DNA of 54,644 nt from Clostridia bacterium (lineage in GTDB: Bacteria; Bacillota; Clostridia; Christensenellales; CAG-138): assembly GCA_017547885.1 (NCBI GenBank), contig JAFYOP010000013.1, forward strand, positions 1 through 54,644, written 5' to 3'. Made by a program: the position numbers and the translations under genes. The notes under the pieces were generated by a model. The model did no database searches and was not told the origin of the DNA. It saw only the letters and a program-made list of their open reading frames with translations. Numbering within the stretch: position 1 is the first letter of the stretch; each line of letters opens with the position of its first letter. Of this stretch, positions 49,658 to 54,644 are shown one piece after another.

Positions 49658-51742
49658 TTACATAAACAGTGAGAAGGATACGAACAGGGAGCTCAGCAGG
49701 CTTGCAACCAGAGATACAACGGTGATTTGGGTATTGATGGAGGGGCCTGCGGTGTCCTTGAAGGGATCGCCTACGGTGTCGCCTATAACGGCTGCCTTGT
49801 GGGCTTCGCTGCCCTTGCCGCCCTCGTTGCCGGCTTCCACGTATTTTTTGGAGTTATCCCACAGACCGCCCGCATTGGACATGAACAGGGCAAGCAGAAG
49901 ACCGCTTACGATATTGCCCAGCAGGAAGCCGCCAACGGCCCTGGGGCCGCCTATGAAGCCTACAACTACGGTGGCGATTATACTCATAAGGCCTGCGGGG
50001 ATAAGCTCTTTCAGTGCCCCTGCGGCGGCTATGTCTATGCACTTGCCGTATTCCGGCTTTACCCCGGGCACACCCTCCCGGAGGCCCACAATGGTGTCAA
50101 ACTGGCGGTGGATCTCAGCGACCATGCGCTGTGCGTTTTTGTCCACGCCCAGTATAAGCATTGCGGAGAATACTGCGGGGATGGACGCGCCTATCATAAT
50201 GCCGAAGAATACGTTGGGATCCATCAGGTCAAAGCCGGTAATGGGGGCCATGCCCTTTGCGGCAAGGGCCACGTTTACCTCAGACATGAATGCGCCAAGG
50301 AGGGAGATCACCGTGAGGCCTGCGGCGCCTATGGAGAAGCCCTTGGTAACAGCCTTTACGGTGTTGCCTGCGCTGTCCAGCTCGTCGGCTATGCGGATGG
50401 TCTCTTCACCGAGGCCGCCCATTTCAGCAAGGCCGCGGGCATTGTCTACGATGGGACCGTATGCGTCGTTGGATATTATCATGCCAACTATGGACAGCAT
50501 ACCTACAGCTGCCATGGAGATGCCGAATATGGCGTAGCCATCCCCCATGGGGGCGCAGAGCTTATAGGCCACAAGGGCGGAAACGGCGATGCCTACCATG
50601 GCGGGCATGGAGGAGATAAAACCGTAGCTTACGCCGGAGAGAATGGTGAAAGCGGGGCCGGACTTGGAAGCGTGGGCCACCTTGTGGACTATGGGCATGG
50701 TGTCGTCGGTAAAGTAGTCGGTGGTGAGGCCTATGATAACGCCAACCAGGAGGCCGGTGGTGGATGCGCCCCAGATGCGCCAGGAGAAGCCCTCAAACAC
50801 AGCGGTGGCAATGGCGGTAAGGGCCATGAATATGCCGGTGGTAACATAGGTGGAGGAATTCAGCGCCTTGGTGGGGCTGCCGTTTTTGCCTATGCGGGCG
50901 GTGGCTATGCCAAGTATGGAGGCCAGCAGGCCAAGGAGGGCATAGCAGAATACCATGGAAACGTTATTGAAATCCCCTGCGAGGCTCTGGGCGATGACCA
51001 GGGCAGAGGTCATTGCCGCCACGTTGGAGTCAAACAGGTCTGCGCCCATGCCGGCAACGTCGCCTACGTTATCGCCCACGTTATCGGCGATAACGGCGGG
51101 GTTGCGGGGGTCATCCTCGGGGATGCCAAGCTCCACCTTGCCGGTAAGGTCAGCGGAAACATCGGCGGTTTTGGTGAAGATGCCGCCGCCGGCCTTTGCA
51201 AAGAGGGCAAGGGAGCTTGCGCCAAAGGAGAAGCCCAGCAGTATGGATGCGTCACCTACCGCCATGAGAACAGCGGCTACGCCAAGGAGGGAGCAGCCCA
51301 CTACCAGCAGGCCCATAACAGCGCCGCCTCTGAAGCCGATGAGGAAAGCGGGCTTTATGCCATGCTGAGCCGCCTCTGCGGAGCGTCCGTTGGAAAGGCT
51401 GGCAACCAATACGCCGATCTTGCCTGCAATGGCAGAAAGCACTGCGCCCGCAAGGTAAGACAGAACCATGGCAATATTGCTGACAAAGCTGCCCTTCCAC
51501 AGGGGAGCGGGAAGGAATACGAATATCAGCGCCGCCGCAGCAGCGGCAAAAACTGCAAGTATCTTATACTCGCGGGTCATGAAGGTATTTGCGCCGTCGC
51601 GGATGAGGGCGGCGACCTCTTCAATGGTTTTGTTTTCCTGGGGCTGACGCTTTACCCACATGTAGAGGTACACGGCGAAAGCGAAGGCGATGGCCGCAGT
51701 AAGTGTGCTAAGGCCATAAAAAAGGGAAAGTTGCGGTTCCAT
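49658..51742 (-). CDS. hppA: Membrane-bound proton-translocating pyrophosphatase
   Basis: 694 residues, about 16 membrane helices. The catalytic signatures are intact: DDPRNPAVIADNVGDNVGD (about 210-228), GMGADLFDS, GPIVDNARGLAEM and GDTVGDPFKDTAGPS. Hydrolyses pyrophosphate and pumps H+ (or Na+) outward. The potassium-dependence position in GNTxxA reads Lys463 (GNTVKA); Lys there marks potassium-independent, H+-pumping enzymes, while Ala marks K+-dependent ones. ATG 51742 follows GGAGGAC. A long structured leader lies upstream. In a fermenting anaerobe it salvages energy from biosynthetic pyrophosphate. Confidence 0.95.
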   Translation of the reverse strand: MEPQLSLFYGLSTLTAAIAFAFAVYLYMWVKRQPQENKTIEEVAALIRDGANTFMTREYKILAVFAAAAAALIFVFLPAPLWKGSFVSNIAMVLSYLAGAVLSAIAGKIGVLVASLSNGRSAEAAQHGIKPAFLIGFRGGAVMGLLVVGCSLLGVAAVLMAVGDASILLGFSFGASSLALFAKAGGGIFTKTADVSADLTGKVELGIPEDDPRNPAVIADNVGDNVGDVAGMGADLFDSNVAAMTSALVIAQSLAGDFNNVSMVFCYALLGLLASILGIATARIGKNGSPTKALNSSTYVTTGIFMALTAIATAVFEGFSWRIWGASTTGLLVGVIIGLTTDYFTDDTMPIVHKVAHASKSGPAFTILSGVSYGFISSMPAMVGIAVSALVAYKLCAPMGDGYAIFGISMAAVGMLSIVGMIISNDAYGPIVDNARGLAEMGGLGEETIRIADELDSAGNTVKAVTKGFSIGAAGLTVISLLGAFMSEVNVALAAKGMAPITGFDLMDPNVFFGIMIGASIPAVFSAMLILGVDKNAQRMVAEIHRQFDTIVGLREGVPGVKPEYGKCIDIAAAGALKELIPAGLMSIIATVVVGFIGGPRAVGGFLLGNIVSGLLLALFMSNAGGLWDNSKKYVEAGNEGGKGSEAHKAAVIGDTVGDPFKDTAGPSINTQITVVSLVASLLSSLFVSFSLFM

Positions 51743-51986
51743 AAAATGTCCTCCATTCTGTAAAGATAGTATTGGTGCGGGGGAACAGGGGTAGATCGAG
51801 TTAGCTGGTGATGGGTTTAAATATTCATAAATTGTGAATAAAAACAGGGCAAAGCCATAGGATGGCCCTGCCCCAAATGCTTAAATATTGACGGAGTCTT
51901 AACGATAACTCCGCGAATAATCGAGATAAATCAGGCGGGATACGCCGCCTGATGACAGGCTCCACCATTTATTCCGATTATGTATT
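51743..51986 (-). promoter_or_regulatory. Long structured hppA leader with internal terminator-like hairpin
   Basis: About 240 bases between the predicted start of transcription and the ATG. Three hairpins occur in order on the minus strand: ATCAGGCGG/CCGCCTGAT (51953-51930), CGGAGT/ACTCCG (51913-51892), and CAGGGC...GCCCTG followed by TTTTTATT (51870-51837). The last looks like an attenuator. I do not recognise a known riboswitch consensus. Confidence 0.45.
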
Positions 51987-52015
51987 ACTATACCACAAAA
52001 AAATTTTTAGGTAAA
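51987..52015 (-). promoter_or_regulatory. hppA promoter
   Basis: On the minus strand TTTACC (52015-52010), 17 bases, TATAGT (51992-51987). Confidence 0.55.
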
Positions 52016-52120
52016 ATAAAAATATATAATATCTGCCAAACCTGTCATAAGCATCGCTGTCGTAACAGGGAGCAGAGGGTGAAATATACCTATGCTGAAG
52101 CAGGCCGGGATAATAATGAT

Positions 52121-52151
52121 AAAAAAGAAAAAAGGCCGCCCAAAGCGGCCT
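52121..52151 (-). terminator. Terminator of the DUF896 gene
   Basis: On the minus strand AGGCCGC / GCGGCCT with a five-base loop, then a T-rich run (A-run on the plus strand 52121-52132). Confidence 0.8.
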
Positions 52152-52156
52152 GAGGT

Positions 52157-52363
52157 TTAGTGAAGCTTGCGTTCCAGCTTGGTTTTGTTGCCCTGCTCAT
52201 CCATTATGTAGGTATTGTCCAGCTGGGAGATTAGGCTCTGGCGAAATTCGTTTATGTATTCCCGGCGCAGAGCATCCCTCTCCTGTACTTCCTCAGGGGT
52301 GAGGCCCTCTGCCTTGGCCTTTTTTGCAAGCTCATTTATTCGCTGTATTTTTTCGGATATCAC
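52157..52363 (-). CDS. DUF896 family protein (YnzC-like)
   Basis: 68 residues. Characteristic DUF896 sequence: RINELAKKAKAEGLTPEE, ERDALRREYI and QLDNTYIMDEQGNK. It starts with GTG at 52363, seven bases after GGAGG. B. subtilis homologues are small cytoplasmic helical proteins, one of them LexA-regulated; function is not established. Monocistronic with its own terminator. Confidence 0.9.
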   Translation of the reverse strand: MISEKIQRINELAKKAKAEGLTPEEVQERDALRREYINEFRQSLISQLDNTYIMDEQGNKTKLERKLH

Positions 52364-52476
52364 GGTGTTTCCTCCATAAGTTTACTTGGAACACACTTAT
52401 TATACCTCAGAAAGGGGTACAGGTCGATATGAAATAAACTCTTGAGGGGAACATGTGGACGCAGGTGTGTAAACGG

Positions 52477-52788
52477 TTAATGGTTTGCCGATTTTTTACA
52501 GTTGTCAATTACGAATTTTGTGCCCCGGGAACGTCCATCCCAGAAGGCGATCACGATATCTGACATTTGAATGATTATGATATTCCTCTTGAGCGGTGCA
52601 GCCCTGCCGTATTTTTCATAGTTGGGCGGAAACTCCGTTATAGGAAAGCCGCGGGACAGGGCGTATTCACGTGCGCAGGAATCAATGCCTCTTGCTCCGC
52701 CGGATATGATTTCCGTAATGCCTTCAGGCAGATATTTACCCATATCATGTACCGATAATCCTCTGGAACCAATTACAGCCACTTTCAT
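52477..52788 (-). CDS. SLOG-fold (DprA/Rossmann-like) small protein
   Basis: 103 residues. MKVAVIGSRGLS, EIISGGARGIDSCAREYA and IVIAFWDGRSRGTKFVID match the SLOG superfamily, related to DprA, LOG and DUF2493 proteins that bind nucleotides or nucleic-acid derivatives. The GGARGID loop is the ligand-binding motif. Starts after GAGGT. No operon partner; function unknown. Confidence 0.8.
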   Translation of the reverse strand: MKVAVIGSRGLSVHDMGKYLPEGITEIISGGARGIDSCAREYALSRGFPITEFPPNYEKYGRAAPLKRNIIIIQMSDIVIAFWDGRSRGTKFVIDNCKKSANH

Positions 52789-52899
52789 AATAATACCTCA
52801 CAGCAGGAATTATATAGATATATTGTATATCCATTTTAAACATCATATCACATCGCACCCATAAACTGAACACATGATAAATCTGCGGTGAGGTGCTTT

Positions 52900-53103
52900 A
52901 TGGCTGTAAAGAGCGTATCCATAAGAATAGAAGAGGAAATGCTGCATAAGATAGGATTTGTTGCGGATTATGAAGGAAGGTCGGTAAACAGTCATATACT
53001 TGTGCTGATAAGGGAGAGCATCAAAGCCTTTGAGGAGCAGCATGGCAGCATAGCGGGAGAAATAGAGCCTTCCGTAAACGTAAAGCCTGCCCGCAAAAGC
53101 TAA
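52900..53103 (+). CDS. Ribbon-helix-helix (Arc/CopG-like) small DNA-binding protein
   Basis: 67 residues. An N-terminal strand KSVSIRIEEEMLHKI followed by two helices (GFVADYEGRSVNSHI, VLIRESIKAFEEQHG) is the ribbon-helix-helix pattern, here close to the Arc-type repressors of phage or toxin-antitoxin origin. ATG 52900 is six bases after GAGG. Divergent from the SLOG gene and upstream of kynU by about 100 bases; no toxin gene is adjacent. Confidence 0.75.
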   Translation: MAVKSVSIRIEEEMLHKIGFVADYEGRSVNSHILVLIRESIKAFEEQHGSIAGEIEPSVNVKPARKS

Positions 53104-53198
53104 AAATAGGGTGCCCCTGTTTTTTGCATATCAATAAAAAATACAGTATTATAGTATTAAAGATAAAGGCGAGATCTCCTAAGGAGGATATTTTTATA

Positions 53199-54479
53199 AT
53201 GCGGGAATTCAATACATCTTTGGAATGTGCAGCCGCCTTGGACAAGCAGGATCCCCTTGCCCATGTGCGTGAAAGGTTCTACGTAAAGGAAGGGCAGATA
53301 TACATGGACGGCAACTCCCTTGGCCTTTGCTCAAAGGATGCGGAGGAGGCCGTGCTGCGGGTGCTGTCGGATTGGAAGGAATACGCCATAGGCGTGTGGA
53401 GCGGCGCCCCCACAAACTACTTCCTCTATCAGGATATACTGGGCGCAAAGCTTGCCCGCCTTATCAATGCCGACCCTGAGGAGGTCACGGTGTGCACCAA
53501 CACCACCGTAAACATCCATCAGGCCATCGCCACCTTCTATAATCCCACATCAAAGCGGTATAAGATACTGGTGGACGAGCTGAACTTCCCCACCGACCGC
53601 TATGCTGTGGCCAGTCAGGTTCGGCTTAAGGGCTATGACCCTGACGAGGCTGTAAAGGTGGTGCAGAGCCGCGACGGGCGCATTGTGGAAGAGGATGACA
53701 TTATCGCCGCCATGACCGATGACGTTGCGCTGGTGCTGCTGCCCGGCGTGCTGTATAGGAGCGCCCAGCTCCTTGACCTTGCCCGTCTTACCCGTGAGGC
53801 CCACGCAAGGGGCATGATCATAGGCTTTGACCTGTGCCATTCCATAGGCGCTGTGGACCATGACTTTAAGGCCATAGACTGCGACTTTGCGGTGTGGTGC
53901 AATTATAAATACCTTTCCGGCGGCCCCGGTGCCATTGCGGGGTTGTACATCAACCGCAGGCATTTCGGCCTTATACCCGGCCTTGCGGGCTGGCAGGGCA
54001 ACCGCAAGGAGACACAGTTTGACATGCTGCCTGAGTTTGAGCCGGTATACGGCGCAGGTGCATGGCAGACCGGCACACAGCCTTTGCTTTCCATGGCGGC
54101 CACCGAGGGCGCTCTCAGTATATACGATAAGCTCAGCATGGCGGATGTCAGGGCAAAGTCCCTTAAGATAACCGCGTACCTTATGTACCTCATTGATGAA
54201 AAGCTGGCGAAATACGGCTTTACAATAGGCAATCCCAGGGAGGATGCCCGCCGTGGCGGCCACGTTGCGCTGGAGCATGAGGATGCCGTTCGTATAAACG
54301 AGGCATTGAAGGCCCGCGGCGTGGTGCCGGATTTCCGCCCCCCCAGGGTAATACGTCTTGCCCCCGTGGCGCTGTACTGCAGCTATACCGATGTTTACAG
54401 CCTTGTGAACATACTGGTGGATATAATGGAAACAAAGGAATACGAAAAGTTTTCCTCAAAGAGGGGAACAGTAGCGTAA
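53199..54479 (+). CDS. kynU: Kynureninase
   Basis: 426 residues, fold-type I PLP enzyme. Cleaves kynurenine or 3-hydroxykynurenine to (hydroxy)anthranilate and alanine. Family landmarks: YMDGNSLGLCSKDAE, GVWSGAPTNYF, DFPTDRY-like NFPTDRYAVASQ, FDLCHSIGAVDHDF (Asp211 near the PLP ring) and the Schiff-base Lys237 in NYKYLSGGPG, then WQGNRKETQFDM. ATG 53199 follows AAGGAGG; the longer frame from 53124 has no ribosome site. No tryptophan dioxygenase or kynurenine formamidase is nearby, so it may use kynurenine from the environment. Confidence 0.93.
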   Translation: MREFNTSLECAAALDKQDPLAHVRERFYVKEGQIYMDGNSLGLCSKDAEEAVLRVLSDWKEYAIGVWSGAPTNYFLYQDILGAKLARLINADPEEVTVCTNTTVNIHQAIATFYNPTSKRYKILVDELNFPTDRYAVASQVRLKGYDPDEAVKVVQSRDGRIVEEDDIIAAMTDDVALVLLPGVLYRSAQLLDLARLTREAHARGMIIGFDLCHSIGAVDHDFKAIDCDFAVWCNYKYLSGGPGAIAGLYINRRHFGLIPGLAGWQGNRKETQFDMLPEFEPVYGAGAWQTGTQPLLSMAATEGALSIYDKLSMADVRAKSLKITAYLMYLIDEKLAKYGFTIGNPREDARRGGHVALEHEDAVRINEALKARGVVPDFRPPRVIRLAPVALYCSYTDVYSLVNILVDIMETKEYEKFSSKRGTVA

Positions 54480-54534
54480 CTCAAAGCATAATAAAAGCAC
54501 CCTAATGTAGTGTTACACTAAAAACGGACAGTGA

Positions 54535-54569
54535 AAAAGCCTATGATATAATAAGTATCATAGGCTTTT
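54535..54569. terminator. Hairpin upstream of the IS transposase gene
   Basis: 14-bp stem AAAAGCCTATGATA / TATCATAGGCTTTT with loop TAATAAG. It probably blocks transcription entering the transposase gene from outside. Confidence 0.75.
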
Positions 54570-54588
54570 ATAGTGAAGGGGGAAAAGG

Positions 54589-54644
54589 ATGTATAAGAAA
54601 TACAGCGATGAGCTGAAAGAAGAAGTAGTAAAAGAATATCTGTC
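54589..54644 (+). CDS. IS transposase OrfA-like protein, N-terminal fragment
   Basis: Only 18 codons lie in the window, reading MYKKYSDELKEEVVKEYL, the usual opening of IS3-family OrfA helix-turn-helix proteins. AAAAGG precedes the ATG. Truncated by the window edge. Confidence 0.6.
   Translation, partial: MYKKYSDELKEEVVKEYL

Larger units (their letters stand above)
54506..54644 (+). mobile_element. Left end of an IS3-family-like insertion sequence (partial)
   Basis: TGTAGTGTTACACTAAAAACGGACA at its left edge has the form of an IS3-group terminal inverted repeat. It is followed by an internal hairpin and the start of a transposase-type reading frame. The right end is outside the window. Confidence 0.6.

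Noticed and set aside
49727..51763. 678-codon open frame opposite the pyrophosphatase gene
   Set aside because: Antisense shadow of hppA in GC-rich sequence. It has low-complexity Gly/His-rich composition and no ribosome site; the minus-strand frame has all M-PPase motifs.
51837..51870. Cyclic-di-GMP (GEMM-type) riboswitch, suggested by CAGGGCAAAGCC on the plus strand
   Set aside because: The rest of the GEMM consensus is absent and no plus-strand gene follows; the stem is better explained as a minus-strand terminator in the hppA leader.
52900..53103. Antitoxin of a toxin-antitoxin pair
   Set aside because: The ribbon-helix-helix fold fits, but neither neighbour on the same strand is a toxin; kynU is 95 bases downstream and the SLOG gene is divergent.

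Overview
The window looks like a chromosome segment of a strictly anaerobic, fairly GC-rich Clostridia-type Firmicute, probably a gut Oscillospirales/Eubacteriales relative. This rests on gene content: FHA/PP2C/Ser-Thr kinase operons with zinc-ribbon kinases, 2-hydroxyacyl-CoA dehydratase-type enzymes, BMP-family ABC transporters, a membrane pyrophosphatase, selenium-trait genes, strong AGGAGG ribosome sites and frequent TTG/GTG starts. No 16S gene or other taxonomic marker is present, so the placement is inference. LAYOUT. 1-4.2 kb: end of galE, an AraC regulator, a ModE-like/molybdopterin-binding gene pair and a membrane-anchored M23 peptidase. 4.3-4.5 kb: two tRNA-Ser genes behind a consensus promoter. 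4.5-15.9 kb: a visibly AT-richer block bounded by tRNA-Ser(GCT) and a 59-bp decayed copy of that tRNA's 3' part. It reads as a genomic island carrying an AraC regulator and a divergent operon (FucU-type mutarotase, SIS isomerase, ribokinase-like kinase, GATase-like protein, BMP lipoprotein, ABC ATPase, two permeases, amidohydrolase). 16.3-17.9 kb: an unrecognised HTH-like protein and a DUF559 gene framed by inverted hairpin repeats. 18.0-26.2 kb: a minus-strand phospho-signalling operon (FHA protein, two PP2C phosphatases, trypsin-like protease with FHA tail, two Ser/Thr kinases, one with a very large predicted extracellular beta-helix). 26.6 kb: a TetR regulator. 27.3-38.2 kb: a long operon joining nickel handling (HypB, HypA, CooC) to a Fe-S/FAD oxidoreductase, a two-subunit 2-hydroxyacyl-CoA dehydratase/benzoyl-CoA reductase-like enzyme with its ATP-driven activator, a tiny membrane protein, a stand-alone protein resembling the middle domain of acetyl-CoA synthase, a methyltransferase and a polytopic membrane protein. 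38.4-42.2 kb: PHP phosphoesterase, LysR regulator and the selenium-trait trio yedF, class-V cysteine desulfurase and DUF3343. 42.4-49.6 kb: galactose import and Leloir genes mglBAC, a one-repeat InlB-B protein, galK and galT. 49.7-54.6 kb: proton pyrophosphatase, DUF896, SLOG and ribbon-helix-helix small proteins, kynureninase, and the left end of an IS3-type element. HOW IT FITS TOGETHER. Galactose enters by Mgl and is processed by GalK, GalT and GalE. The ModE-like/molybdopterin pair and the YedF/desulfurase/DUF3343 trio both point to selenium-dependent molybdenum hydroxylases encoded elsewhere. The most promising undescribed system is the 27-38 kb operon, where nickel insertion factors, an acetyl-CoA-synthase-like fragment and an ATP-driven Fe-S reductase are co-transcribed without any hydrogenase or CO dehydrogenase gene in sight. 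Coding starts were chosen from ribosome-binding-site spacing and family N-termini. Family assignments are by recognition of motifs; no database search was run.
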